The notes under the pieces were generated by a model. It was not told the DNA's origin and did no database searches. It saw nothing but the letters and a program-made list of their open reading frames with translations. Of a stretch of 62,235 nt of DNA, positions 6,797-15,138 are shown piece after piece. The first letter of the stretch is position 1; the number at the start of each line of letters is the position of its first letter. A program made the translations under genes and the position numbers. The DNA comes from Kiloniellales bacterium (lineage in GTDB: Bacteria; Pseudomonadota; Alphaproteobacteria; Kiloniellales; JAKSBE01), in contig JASJBF010000024.1 in NCBI GenBank assembly GCA_030066685.1, positions 1 to 62,235 of the forward strand, in the 5' to 3' direction.

Positions 6797-8503
6797 ATGC
6801 TGGATCGTGCCCAAGAGGTTCCGGAGATCGACGACCTGATCGGCGCGCGACTGGTCGCCCAGGGCAAGCTGGAGCAGAGCGCGCTGCAACGGGCCGAACG
6901 CGCGCGCGCGGAGAGCGGCGAGCGCCTGGACCGGGTGCTGACCCGGCTCGGCCTGGTCGGTGAGCGCGACATGGCCGAGGCCATGGCCGCCGAGCTGGAG
7001 CTGCCGATCGTCGGCGCCGAGGACTACCCCGAGGCGCCGGTCCTGGACGGCCTGCTCTCGGTGCGCTTCCTGAAGAACAGCCGGGTCCTGCCGCTCTCGG
7101 AAGACGAGGCCGGGATCGCGCTGGCCATGGCCGACCCGCTGGATCGCTTCGCGATCGAGGCCGTGGCCCTGCGCGCCGAGCGGCCGGTGCGGCCGCACGT
7201 CGCGGTGGCGGCCGAGCTGGAGAACGCGCAGGAGCGGCTCTACAGCGGCGGCAAGACCTCGATCGACCAGATCGCAGAGAGCCTCGAGGAGGGCGACGAG
7301 GAGACCACCGAGGCCGACGTCGAGCGGCTGCGCGACCTGGCCAGCGAGGCGCCGGTGATCCGGATCGTCAACCACCTGATCACCAAGGCGGTCGAGGCGC
7401 GGGCCTCGGACATTCACATCGAGCCCTTCGAGGCCCAGCTCCGGGTGCGCTACCGGATCGACGGTGTGCTGCAGGACGTCGACGCGCCGCCGGCCCGGCT
7501 GCGCGCGGCGATCATCTCGCGCATCAAGATCATGGCCAAGCTCAACATCGCCGAGCACCGCCTGCCCCAGGACGGCCGGATCAAGATCGTCGCCCGCGGC
7601 AAGGAGATCGACCTGCGCGTCTCGACCCTGCCGGCGCTGCACGGCGAGGGCGTGGTGCTGCGCATCCTGGACCGCGAGGGCGTGGTCCTGGACTTCGATT
7701 CCCTCGGCTTCGACGACACGACCCAGGGCCGGTTCCTCGACCTGATCGAGCGGCCGACCGGGATCATGCTGGTGACCGGGCCGACCGGCAGCGGCAAGAC
7801 CACCACCCTCTACACCTCGCTCACCCACTTGAACTCGCCGGAGAAGAAGATCATCACCGTCGAGGACCCGGTCGAGTACCAGCTGCGCGGAGTCAACCAG
7901 ATCCAGGTCAAGCCCAAGATCGGCCTGACCTTCGCCAACGCCCTGCGCTCGATCCTGCGCCAGGACCCGGACATCATCATGATCGGCGAGATCCGCGACC
8001 TGGAGACCGCGCAGATCGCGGTCCAGGCGGCGCTGACCGGGCACCTGGTCCTGGCGACCCTGCACACCAACACCGCCGCGGCGACCATCACCCGGCTGCT
8101 CGACATGGGGGTCGAGGACTACCTGGTGACCTCGACCGTGGTCGGGATCCAGGCCCAGCGCCTGGTGCGCCGGCTCTGCCCGGCCTGCCGCGAGCCCTAC
8201 CAGGCCCTGCCCGAGCTGGTCCGGCAGATCGACCCGCAGGCCGAGGGCCCGATGACGCTCTACCGGCCCAAGGGCTGCAAGCAGTGCAACGGCCAGGGCT
8301 ACCGCGGCCGCATGGGCGTGCTGGAGGTCCTGCCGATGACCGACGAGGTCCGCCGCCTGGTCCTGCAGCACGCCGAGTCGCAGGAGATCCACAAGGCCGC
8401 GGTCGCCGCCGGCATGCGCTCGATGTATCAGGACGGCGTGACCAAGGCCCGCCTGGGCGTCACCACCCTGGAAGAGGTGGTCCGGGTGACCAGCGAGCAG
8501 TAG
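6797..8503 (+). CDS. gspE: Type II secretion ATPase GspE
   Basis: This cytoplasmic hexameric ATPase powers pseudopilus assembly at the inner-membrane platform. Of 568 residues, about 1-150 are the N-terminal GspE domains (MshEN-like, LTRLGLVGERDMAEAMAAELELP). The ATPase core includes Walker A GPTGSGKTTT (about 328), the Asp box TVEDPVEY, Walker B IIMIGEIRDLETA and the His box LATLHTNTA. The C-terminal zinc tetracysteine is present (CPAC at about 460, CKQC at about 494), as in true GspE. It is the first gene of gspEFGHIJLM. Confidence 0.97.
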   Translation: MLDRAQEVPEIDDLIGARLVAQGKLEQSALQRAERARAESGERLDRVLTRLGLVGERDMAEAMAAELELPIVGAEDYPEAPVLDGLLSVRFLKNSRVLPLSEDEAGIALAMADPLDRFAIEAVALRAERPVRPHVAVAAELENAQERLYSGGKTSIDQIAESLEEGDEETTEADVERLRDLASEAPVIRIVNHLITKAVEARASDIHIEPFEAQLRVRYRIDGVLQDVDAPPARLRAAIISRIKIMAKLNIAEHRLPQDGRIKIVARGKEIDLRVSTLPALHGEGVVLRILDREGVVLDFDSLGFDDTTQGRFLDLIERPTGIMLVTGPTGSGKTTTLYTSLTHLNSPEKKIITVEDPVEYQLRGVNQIQVKPKIGLTFANALRSILRQDPDIIMIGEIRDLETAQIAVQAALTGHLVLATLHTNTAAATITRLLDMGVEDYLVTSTVVGIQAQRLVRRLCPACREPYQALPELVRQIDPQAEGPMTLYRPKGCKQCNGQGYRGRMGVLEVLPMTDEVRRLVLQHAESQEIHKAAVAAGMRSMYQDGVTKARLGVTTLEEVVRVTSEQ

Positions 8504-8521
8504 CCCGAGCGAGCCGCGAGG

Positions 8522-9742
8522 ATGCCGACCTTCCACTACAAATCGGTCGCCGAAAGCGGCGAGGTCGTCGAGGGCCAGCTCGAGGCCAGCGACCAGACCG
8601 CGGCGGTCGCCCGGCTGCAGCGCCTGGGCCACGTGCCGCTCAAGATCGACAGTGCCGCGAGCGGCCTCTCGCTCGACTTCCTCAAGCAGGACGTCTCCTT
8701 CCGGCGCGGCCTGGGCACGCGCGACATCACCACGGTGACCCGCCAGGTCGCGACCCTGCTGGGCGCCGGGCTGCCGCTCGACCGGGCCCTCGACATCCTG
8801 GTCGAGATGGCCGAGCAGGCGCCGCAGCGCCGCCTGGTCGCGAAGATCGTCGAGGAGGTCCGCGGCGGCGCGACCCTGGCCGACGCCCTCGACAAGCAGG
8901 AGGAGACCTTCCCGGTCTACTACCGCTCGATGGTCCGGGCCGGCGAGGCCGGCGCCACCCTGGAGGCGGTGCTGGGGCGCCTGGCCGACTTCATGGAGCG
9001 CTCCCAGGCGATGCGCGCCCAGGTCCGCTCGAGCCTGATCTACCCGACGATCCTGCTGGTCTTCGCCGGACTGTCGCTGGCCGTGATGCTGACCTTCGTG
9101 GTGCCGACCTTCAAGCCGCTGCTCGACGACGCCGGCACCGAGCTGCCGCTCTCGACGCAGATCGTGATCGCCGCCGGCGACGTCTTCGAGGCCTACTGGT
9201 GGCTGATGCTGCTCGGCGCCGTGGCCGCCTTCTTCGGCGCGCGGGCGGCGCTGGCCCGGCCGGCGACCCGGCTGTGGTGCCATCGGCACCTGCTGCGCCT
9301 GCCACTGGCCGGGCAGCTTTGGGTCAAGATCGACGTCGCGCGCTTCGCGCGCACGCTCTCGACCCTGCTCAGCAACGGCGTGGTGCTGCTCTCGGCCCTG
9401 GCCCTGACCCGGGACGTGCTGAGCAACGCCGCCCTGGCCGATCTGCTCGGCCGGATCGAGCCCGACGTCAAGGCCGGCCGCGGCCTGGCCGAGCCCCTGG
9501 CCGAGAGCGGCCTCTTCCCGATCCTGGCGGTGCAGCTGCTGCGGGTCGGCGAGGAGAGCGGCCACCTGGAGGAGATGCTGGCCAAGCTGGCCGAGATCTA
9601 CGACGCCGACGCGGCGACCACGATCCAGCGCCTGCTGGCGTTGCTGGTGCCGATGCTCACCCTGGGCCTCGGCCTGCTGATCGCCTTCATCATCGCCTCG
9701 ATCCTGATGGCGCTGTTCAGCATCAACGAGCTCGTGCTCTAG
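8522..9742 (+). CDS. gspF: Type II secretion inner-membrane platform protein GspF
   Basis: This polytopic protein is the membrane core that couples GspE to the pseudopilins. At 406 residues it is of normal length. It shows the two GspF domains: a first with FRRGLGTRDITTVTRQVATLLGAGLPLDRALDIL, and a second with KIDVARFARTLSTLLSNGVVLLSALALT. Hydrophobic segments lie at about 170-195, 220-240 and 372-400. The ATG follows gspE by 18 bp, with GCGAGG as a weak ribosome site. It is co-transcribed with gspE and gspG. Confidence 0.96.
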   Translation: MPTFHYKSVAESGEVVEGQLEASDQTAAVARLQRLGHVPLKIDSAASGLSLDFLKQDVSFRRGLGTRDITTVTRQVATLLGAGLPLDRALDILVEMAEQAPQRRLVAKIVEEVRGGATLADALDKQEETFPVYYRSMVRAGEAGATLEAVLGRLADFMERSQAMRAQVRSSLIYPTILLVFAGLSLAVMLTFVVPTFKPLLDDAGTELPLSTQIVIAAGDVFEAYWWLMLLGAVAAFFGARAALARPATRLWCHRHLLRLPLAGQLWVKIDVARFARTLSTLLSNGVVLLSALALTRDVLSNAALADLLGRIEPDVKAGRGLAEPLAESGLFPILAVQLLRVGEESGHLEEMLAKLAEIYDADAATTIQRLLALLVPMLTLGLGLLIAFIIASILMALFSINELVL

Positions 9743-9756
9743 ACAGACGGAGATGA

Positions 9757-10239
9757 ATGGGACCCATGACGGAGACTGACGGCAGAACGGCACCGGATCA
9801 GGAGGAGCGGGCGAAGACCCGAAGGCGCCGCCGTGGCGAGGCGGGTTTCACCTTGCTCGAGCTGCTGGTCGTGATGACGATCCTCGGCCTGCTGGCGGCG
9901 GTCGCCGGCGTGGTCGTGATCGGCCAGTTCACCAAGGCGCAGACCGACGCCGCCAGGCTGCAGCTCGATTCGATCTCCGCCGGGCTCGACCTCTACTACC
10001 TCGACCACGGCCGCTATCCCAGCGAGGACGAGGGCCTGATGGCCCTGGTCGAGGCGCCGGCCGACAGCGACGCCTGGCGCGGGCCCTACCTGAAGGACGA
10101 GAAGGCGATCACCGATCCCTGGAAGCGGGTCTTTCTCTACCGCTACCCGGGCCAGCACGGCAGGTACGACCTCTATTCGCTGGGCGCGGACAACGCCGAA
10201 GGCGGCGACGATGACAACAGCGACGTCACCAGCTGGTGA
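9757..10239 (+). CDS. gspG: Major pseudopilin GspG
   Basis: GspG is the main subunit of the type II pseudopilus. The prepilin motif GEAGFTLLELLVVMTILGLLAAV follows a long leader of about 30 residues rich in Arg/Lys, with cleavage by GspO after the Gly and conserved Glu at +5. The C-terminal part shows family hallmarks: YYLDHGRYPSEDEGLMAL, GPYLKD, DPW and YSLGADNAEGGDDDNSD, the calcium-binding loop of GspG. The start is uncertain; an ATG at 9766 is in frame and the Shine-Dalgarno ACGGAG at 9747-9752 could serve either. The 3' end overlaps gspH by 29 bp. Confidence 0.95.
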   Translation: MGPMTETDGRTAPDQEERAKTRRRRRGEAGFTLLELLVVMTILGLLAAVAGVVVIGQFTKAQTDAARLQLDSISAGLDLYYLDHGRYPSEDEGLMALVEAPADSDAWRGPYLKDEKAITDPWKRVFLYRYPGQHGRYDLYSLGADNAEGGDDDNSDVTSW

Positions 10240-10693
10240 CACGGCATCTCGAGGCGACCCGGCGGCGGGCTTCACCCTGCTGGAGCTGCTGGTCGTCGTC
10301 GCGATCATCGGGCTGATCTTCGCGGTCCTGCCGACGGGCGTCTTCGGCGGCCGTGAAGGGGTCGAGTTGCGCGCCACCGCCCGCCAAGTCGCCGAGGACC
10401 TGCGCCGCGCCCGCGGCCAGGCGATCGCCGGCAACCGCGAGGTCGCCTTCCTGCTGGACCTGGAGCAGCGGCGCTTCGGGCTCCCAGGGCGCGGTGCCCT
10501 GGCCGCGCTGCCGGAGGGCGTCGAAGCCGAGGTCTTGACCGCCAGCGAAGCCCTGAGCGAGGCCACCCAGGCCAGCATCCGCTTCTTTCCCGACGGCAGC
10601 TCGACCGGCGGCGCGGTGACCCTGAGCGGCGCCGGCAAGAGCTACGAGATCACCGTGCGCTGGCTGACCGGGGAGGTGCGCCTTGCCGAGTGA
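10211..10693 (+). CDS. gspH: Minor pseudopilin GspH
   Basis: The 160-residue protein has the prepilin motif AAGFTLLELLVVVAIIGLIFAVL with a 15-residue leader. A GspH-like beta region follows: LRATARQVAEDLRRARGQAIAGNREVAFLLDLEQRRF, and near the end ASIRFFPDGSSTGGAVTLS, typical of the GspH/FimT fold. It overlaps gspG at its start and gspI at its end, indicating translational coupling. Confidence 0.92.
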   Translation: MTTATSPAGDTASRGDPAAGFTLLELLVVVAIIGLIFAVLPTGVFGGREGVELRATARQVAEDLRRARGQAIAGNREVAFLLDLEQRRFGLPGRGALAALPEGVEAEVLTASEALSEATQASIRFFPDGSSTGGAVTLSGAGKSYEITVRWLTGEVRLAE

Positions 10694-11084
10694 CCGCAAG
10701 GTCCGGCCCGGCGAGCGGGGCTTTACCCTGTTCGAGGTCCTGATCGCCTTCACGATCTTCGCCTTCAGCTTCGGCGCCATCCTGCAGGTCTTCTCGAGCG
10801 GGGCGCGCAACGCCGGAGTCGCCCGCGCCTATGCCGTCGCCCTGGGCCATGCCCAGTCGCAGCTCGAGCGCCTGGGCATCGAGGAGCCCCTGGAGACCGG
10901 GCAGAGCTCGGGCGTGCTGGACGGCGGCATGGCCTGGCGTCTCGAGGTCGCGCCCTACGAAGAGCAGCCCTCCGAGGACTCCCTGCTCCGCGCCTTCCTG
11001 GTCAAGGCGACGGTGACCTGGCGGGACGGCGGCCAGGAGCGCGCGGTGACGCTGTCCAGCCTACGCCTGCGGGGGACGCAATGA
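10683..11084 (+). CDS. gspI: Minor pseudopilin GspI
   Basis: The 133-residue product carries the prepilin motif RGFTLFEVLIAFTIFAFSFGAIL, then AYAVALGHAQSQLERLGIEEPLETGQSSG, which matches the conserved A...A..QLE.LG..L..G of GspI. The start codon is TTG at 10683, supported by GGGGAGG 5-8 bp upstream; ATG-initiated alternatives would cut into the prepilin motif. It overlaps gspH by 11 bp and shares ATGA with gspJ. GspI forms the pseudopilus tip with GspJ and GspK. Confidence 0.92.
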   Translation: MPSDRKVRPGERGFTLFEVLIAFTIFAFSFGAILQVFSSGARNAGVARAYAVALGHAQSQLERLGIEEPLETGQSSGVLDGGMAWRLEVAPYEEQPSEDSLLRAFLVKATVTWRDGGQERAVTLSSLRLRGTQ

Positions 11085-11716
11085 CCGAGGCGGCCCCCGG
11101 CCAGCGCGGCTTCACACTGCTGGAGCTGCTGGTGGCGGTCTCGGTCTTCGCCCTGCTCAGCGTCATGATGTACGGCGGCCTCAGCTTCGGCGTCCGGGCC
11201 TGGGAGCGGGTCGGCGAGGCCGACACCCGGCAGAGCGACGTCCAACTCGTGCAGAACCTGCTGCGCCGGGCCTTCGCGGAGGTCCAGCCGGTCGAGGTCG
11301 GCGGCCCGCGGCGGCGCCTGCGCCTGGCCTTCGAGGGCGGCCGCGACGGCCTGGCCTTCGTCGGCCCCCTGCCGGCCCACCTGGGGCCGGGCGGCAACTA
11401 CCTGATCGGCCTGCAGGTCGAGGGCAGAGGCCGGGAGCGGGCCCTGACCCTGCGCTGGGAGGTCTTCCGCGAGGAGCGTCCCGACCTGGACTTCACCGAG
11501 GCGGCCGAACGGGAGGTCCTCCTGCTCGGCGTCCGGGACCTGCGGCTGCGCTACTACGGGGCCGAGGACGAGGCACTCTCGCCCCAGTGGCGGCCCGAGT
11601 GGCGCGACGACGAGGCGCTGCCCCGCCTGATCCGGGCCGAGGTCGCCTTCGCCCCGGGCGACCGGCGCGTCTGGCCAGAGCTGGTCGCCGCCCTGATGAC
11701 CGACGAGTTCCTGTAG
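11081..11716 (+). CDS. gspJ: Minor pseudopilin GspJ
   Basis: The 211-residue product has the prepilin motif QRGFTLLELLVAVSVFALLSVMMYGGL. The GspJ region follows (VQLVQNLLRRAFAEVQPVE, LALTLRWEVFREER, LLLGVRDLRLRYYGAEDE, LPRLIRAEVAF), of the type that packs against GspI and GspK at the pseudopilus tip. The ATG overlaps the gspI stop (ATGA). In most T2SS operons gspK comes next; here gspL follows after 33 bp, and gspK lies about 5.7 kb away on the other strand. Confidence 0.92.
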   Translation: MTEAAPGQRGFTLLELLVAVSVFALLSVMMYGGLSFGVRAWERVGEADTRQSDVQLVQNLLRRAFAEVQPVEVGGPRRRLRLAFEGGRDGLAFVGPLPAHLGPGGNYLIGLQVEGRGRERALTLRWEVFREERPDLDFTEAAEREVLLLGVRDLRLRYYGAEDEALSPQWRPEWRDDEALPRLIRAEVAFAPGDRRVWPELVAALMTDEFL

Positions 11717-11749
11717 CTTTCCCCGGCTTGCCTGTAGGATGGCAGGACG

Positions 11750-12838
11750 ATGATGACCTGGCTGAGATTGCCGTTCCGTCTCTTCGGCGCCTTCCTGCGC
11801 TGGTGGCTCACCGAGCTTGCCGGCCTGATCCCTCGTCGCCTGCGGCGGCCCTTGTCGGGGGGCGGCGAGACCGTGGTCCTGGAGCCGGCCGGCGATGCCG
11901 AGGGCGAGAGCGGCAGCCTCTTCCTGCGCCGCGGCGAGGAGGTCGAGGCGCTGGGCAGCTTCGGCGAGGGGCTCGCCGCCCTGCCGGCCAAGGCGCGGCG
12001 GGGCCGGCGGACCATCACCCTGGCGCTGCCGCCCGGCCGCGCGGTGACCCAGCGGGTCCGGCTGCCGCTGGCGGCGGAGGACACCCTGCGGGAGGTGATC
12101 GGCTTCGAGATGGACCGCCTGACGCCCTTCCGGCGGGAGGAGGTCTATTACGACCAGCGGGTCCTGGGCCGCGACCCCGAGCAGCAACAGCTCGAGGTCG
12201 AGCTCACCCTCAGCCCCAAGGCCGGCGTCGACGCCTTCCTGGAGCAAGCCGGCCGGCTCGGCCTGGCGCCGGAACGGGTCGACGTGGCGACCGCCGAGCC
12301 GGGCAAGCCGGCGGGCCTCGACCTGCTGCAGCGCGAGGTCCAGCGCGGCCCCGGGGGCTTCGCCCGGGCGATCACGCTGCTCCTGCTGCTCGCCGCGGTG
12401 AGTCTGGGTGCGGCGACGGTGATGATCCCCCTGGAGCGCAAGGCGCGCCTGGCGGAGCGCCTGCAGGGCGAGGTCGCGGCAGCACGCAAGGACGCGGCGG
12501 CGGCGCGCCAGCTCGAGAGCGAGCTCTCGGCGCAGCAGGCGCAGGTGCTTTACGTCCACGAGCTGAAAATGGCGACGCCGACCAAGTCGACGATCCTCAA
12601 CAACGTCACTCAGGTGCTGCCGGACGACACCTGGCTCTATCAGCTGCGGGTCAACGACGACCGCATCGAGATCTCCGGCTATGCGCCGAACTCCTCGTCC
12701 CTGATCCAGCTCTTCGAGGACGCCCCCGGCTTCGCCGAGCCGAAGTTCCGCGCCCCGGTAACCCAGGACCCAAAGCTGGGCGTCGACCGCTTTAGCCTCG
12801 AGCTGAAGATCCTCTCCGGCGGGGGCGAGCGGTCGTGA
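11750..12838 (+). CDS. gspL: Type II secretion assembly protein GspL
   Basis: GspL links GspE to the inner membrane. The 362-residue product has a cytoplasmic part with the actin-like pattern in reduced form (RRTITLALPPGRAVTQRVRLPLAAEDTLREVIGFEMDRLTPF), one membrane segment at about 207-228, and a periplasmic PilN-like domain (LNNVTQVLPDDTWLYQLRVNDDRIEISGYAPNSSSLIQLFE). The N-terminus has an amphipathic Trp-rich helix. This PilN-fused form of GspL is common in alphaproteobacteria. It overlaps gspM (GTGA). Confidence 0.9.
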   Translation: MMTWLRLPFRLFGAFLRWWLTELAGLIPRRLRRPLSGGGETVVLEPAGDAEGESGSLFLRRGEEVEALGSFGEGLAALPAKARRGRRTITLALPPGRAVTQRVRLPLAAEDTLREVIGFEMDRLTPFRREEVYYDQRVLGRDPEQQQLEVELTLSPKAGVDAFLEQAGRLGLAPERVDVATAEPGKPAGLDLLQREVQRGPGGFARAITLLLLLAAVSLGAATVMIPLERKARLAERLQGEVAAARKDAAAARQLESELSAQQAQVLYVHELKMATPTKSTILNNVTQVLPDDTWLYQLRVNDDRIEISGYAPNSSSLIQLFEDAPGFAEPKFRAPVTQDPKLGVDRFSLELKILSGGGERS

Positions 12839-13446
12839 ACGCCTTGAGCCCGCCGGTCCGCCGCCTCCTGGCGGTGACGCTCCTGGTCCTGCTGGTTTTC
12901 GGCGTCTATGCCGGCATCGTGGCGCCGCTGCAGCAGCGCTTCGCCGACTACGACGAGACCATCGCGCAGTCGGCCCGGCTCCTGGAGCGCTTCCGCCAGG
13001 AAACCCTGGATCCGGCGGCGCTGGAGCGGCAGCGGCGCAACCTGGAAAGCGCCCGGCGCGGTGCCGACGGGCTGCTCAAGGGCGACAACGAGGCCATCGC
13101 GGGCGCCTTCGTGCAGCACTTCGTGACCACGGCCGTGGAGGCCGAGGGCGGGACCCTGCGCTCGATCCAGGTGCTGCCGGTCAAATCCGAGAACGGCTTT
13201 CGCCGGATCGCAACGCGGGCCCAGATCAACGTCACGACCCCGGCGCTGCGCGACCTCCTGCACCGCATCGAGGCCTCGCGCCCCTTCCTCTTCATCGACA
13301 GCCTCGATGTCCGCCTCGGGCGCCAGCGCCGCTCGCGCGGCAAGGAAACCCCGGAGGAGGAGGTCCAGCTGCTGGTCCGGATGGACATCTTCGGATTCCT
13401 GGCGCCCGAGAAGCCGCCCGCCCTGCCGCCGGGCCAGGGGTCGTGA
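12835..13446 (+). CDS. gspM: Type II secretion protein GspM
   Basis: The 203-residue bitopic inner-membrane protein has one N-terminal membrane segment (LLAVTLLVLLVFGVYAGIVAPL), a coiled-coil stretch (about 30-75), and a ferredoxin-like periplasmic domain (LRSIQVLPVKSENGFRRIATRAQINVTTPALRDLLHRIEASRPFLFIDSLDVR). This matches the GspMb/PilO-like subclass. The GTG start overlaps the gspL stop. It is the last gene of the operon; GspM stabilises GspL and GspE. Confidence 0.9.
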   Translation: MNALSPPVRRLLAVTLLVLLVFGVYAGIVAPLQQRFADYDETIAQSARLLERFRQETLDPAALERQRRNLESARRGADGLLKGDNEAIAGAFVQHFVTTAVEAEGGTLRSIQVLPVKSENGFRRIATRAQINVTTPALRDLLHRIEASRPFLFIDSLDVRLGRQRRSRGKETPEEEVQLLVRMDIFGFLAPEKPPALPPGQGS

Positions 13447-13554
13447 GGCCGGGGGCGTGAAGCTCGGGCCGAAGGCCCGACACGGGTGCCGTGAGGGAGG
13501 GCCGAGGCGGCCGGCCCGGGCCTTTCAAGCCGAGCGGCCGGCGGGCCCGACGGT

Positions 13555-13752
13555 TCAGGTGACGAGCTGGACCGCCTTGCCGCCCGGCGCGGCGGCGTCC
13601 TCGACGACGGCGTTCAAGCGATCGGCAAGACCGCTCAATTCCTCGGCCGTGTCCTGGTCGCCGACGTCGATGGACTTAAGGATATGGACGGCAGCGCTCA
13701 AAAGTAGCGCATCCTGAATGGTTAGAGGAGAACCCTTAGAGCTAACATTCAT
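13555..13752 (-). CDS. Small hypothetical protein inside the T2SS locus
   Basis: The ATG at 13752 gives 65 residues: MNVSSKGSPLTIQDALLLS, then AAVHILKSIDVGDQDTAEE, then an amphipathic helix LSGLADRLNAVVEDA and a short tail. It looks like a compact helical cytosolic protein. An AGGTG lies about 8 bp upstream. An AT-rich region follows upstream with an imperfect inverted repeat (ACACCTGTTATA at 13759 against TATAAC...AGGTGT ending 13808) and possible -10-like TATAAC. GC is lower than in the flanking gsp genes. No family is recognised. It is transcribed against the operon and separates gspM from gspC. Confidence 0.5.
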   Translation of the reverse strand: MNVSSKGSPLTIQDALLLSAAVHILKSIDVGDQDTAEELSGLADRLNAVVEDAAAPGGKAVQLVT

Positions 13753-13906
13753 TGGGGGACACCTGTTATAAGCACTAGTCCAGAAAGATATAACTACAGG
13801 ATAGGTGTTATGCCTTCGTTTCCGCACCACTGTCTATTGCAAAGAAGGCATATCCCAATTGTGGTAAATAAGCGGCTTGAAATCGGCCGAAAACTTCAAG
13901 TAATTC

Positions 13907-13932
13907 TTAACACAAGGTTAAGGATGGCTTAA
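13907..13932. promoter_or_regulatory. Overlapping double CtrA-type box
   Basis: Three TTAA half-sites (13907, 13918, 13929) are spaced exactly 11 bp apart: TTAA-N7-TTAA-N7-TTAA. TTAA-N7-TTAA is the consensus for the alphaproteobacterial regulator CtrA. In a GC-rich genome three phased copies are unlikely by chance. Confidence 0.6.
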
Positions 13933-13960
13933 CGTTCGATCGCACCAGGCTTGGCAGGAC

Positions 13961-13995
13961 GGGTATAGGCACTTTGTCGGAGGCAAGGGTCGCGG
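13961..13995 (+). promoter_or_regulatory. Motif shared with the gspE leader
   Basis: GGGT-N5-CACTTTGTCG-N7-GGG-N-CGCGG matches the sequence at 6627-6661. It lies 270-300 bp before gspC. A common binding site or promoter core for both halves of the T2SS locus is inferred. Confidence 0.4.
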
Positions 13996-14267
13996 AACGG
14001 CCCGCTGCGCCGCCCGGACTGCCGGTCCGGCACGCGCGAGGCCGCCGCGGGCCGTCGTCGCCTCCGGCCCGGCGCCCGATCCTGCAGGCCGGGGCGCCGG
14101 CGGTGTGATCCAGGCCATCGACGGCGCGGCGCAGCCTGTGGCAAGCTTTCCTGGACTTCCCGATACGCGAGCCGAGCAGACGCCTGCGCCGAGCCGCCGG
14201 TTTCCATGCTAGGCTCGACCTAGCCCGCCGCGGTGGCGGGCGCGGCTTCACGGCAAAGGACGGCAGC

Positions 14268-14954
14268 ATGACCGCGCTCTCGGTCTTCAACCTGGCTCTG
14301 GCGGCGCTCTGCGGCGGCCTCGGATGGCTCGCCTACGCCGCCTACGAGGCGCCGCCGGCCGAGCTGCCGACGCAGAACGTGGCCGGCGCCGCGCCGTCCG
14401 ACGCGGCGGCCGCGCCCGGGTTCCGGCCTTTCCGAATGCCGCCGCAGCGGCGCTTCTCCGAGCTGGTCGAGCGGCCGCCCTTCACCCAGTCGCGCCGTCC
14501 GCCGGAGGCCTCGGCCCAGCCCCAGGCCCGCCAGCAGGAAGCGCCGCGCCGGGACCTGAAGCTCACCCTGATCGGGGTCGTCCTCCAGCCCGACCGGCAA
14601 TATGCCCTGGTGCAGCGCCCCGGCAAGAAGGCGGCGCAGCGCCTGTCCAGGGGCGAGAAGATCGACGGCTGGCAGGTCGAGGGGATTCTGCCCGACCGGG
14701 TGGTCCTGAGCCAGGCCAAGGAGGTCGTCGAGCTGAAGCTCAAGGACGCGAAGATCAAGCGGCCGAAGGCCAAGCGGCGGCAGCCGCGCCAGGCCCGCAA
14801 CGCGGAGGCCAAGGACCGGCGGCCGGCGGCCGCGGCCAATCCCGCCTCGCGACAGAAGCCGCCGGCCCAGGGCGGGCAGCGGCCCGACGCGGAAGAGGCG
14901 GACGAGGCGATGCCGGAGGACCTGCGCCGTGCCTTGCAGCAGCAGAGCCAATGA
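14268..14954 (+). CDS. gspC: GspC/GspN-like type II secretion protein
   Basis: GspC connects the inner-membrane platform to the secretin. The 228-residue product starts with a signal-anchor (LSVFNLALAALCGGLGWLAYAAY), then a proline-rich linker with the family signature RRFSELVERPPFTQSRRPP. A homology-region-like beta domain follows (LKLTLIGVVLQPDRQYALVQRPGKKAAQRLSRGEKIDGWQVEGILPDRVVLSQAKEVVELKL, about 96-158). The Lys/Arg/Ala/Pro-rich tail is disordered, and no PDZ domain is present. The ATG lies 185 bp before gspD and the two are probably co-transcribed. GspN is the alternative name for such short forms. Confidence 0.8.
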   Translation: MTALSVFNLALAALCGGLGWLAYAAYEAPPAELPTQNVAGAAPSDAAAAPGFRPFRMPPQRRFSELVERPPFTQSRRPPEASAQPQARQQEAPRRDLKLTLIGVVLQPDRQYALVQRPGKKAAQRLSRGEKIDGWQVEGILPDRVVLSQAKEVVELKLKDAKIKRPKAKRRQPRQARNAEAKDRRPAAAANPASRQKPPAQGGQRPDAEEADEAMPEDLRRALQQQSQ

Positions 14955-15138
14955 TCCGCCGGGACCTGACTGCGGGCTGGCCGGAGTCCTCTCGGGACCG
15001 GCGGGCGGCCGGATGACGTTTTGCTGACAGACCTTACGCGGATCCGTCGGCCGGATATTTGACGTGGATTCTCTCTCGCGCTGGTTGCTACACTCTGCGC
15101 CAGGAACGCAGGCGAGAGCGCAAGGAGGGGACGCTCGC

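Larger units (their letters stand above)
13753..14267. other. AT-rich intergenic region between the small minus gene and gspC
   Basis: These 515 bp contain no convincing gene. The part 13753-13935 is markedly less GC-rich than the rest of the window and carries the double CtrA-type box. The part 13936-14267 returns to high GC and carries the motif shared with gspE. Promoters for gspC (plus) and for the small gene (minus) must both lie here. Confidence 0.6.

Noticed and set aside
6551-9793. Very long minus-strand open frame opposite gspE/gspF (about 1080 codons), and similar long frames opposite gspD, the hybrid kinase and the bactofilin tail
   Set aside because: They are shadows of GC-rich genes: composition is Gln/Arg/Gly/Ala-rich without domains, and the plus-strand genes are unmistakable.
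13555-14267. Genomic island or prophage between gspM and gspC
   Set aside because: The AT-rich stretch is only a few hundred bases, with no integrase, tRNA or direct repeats at its ends.
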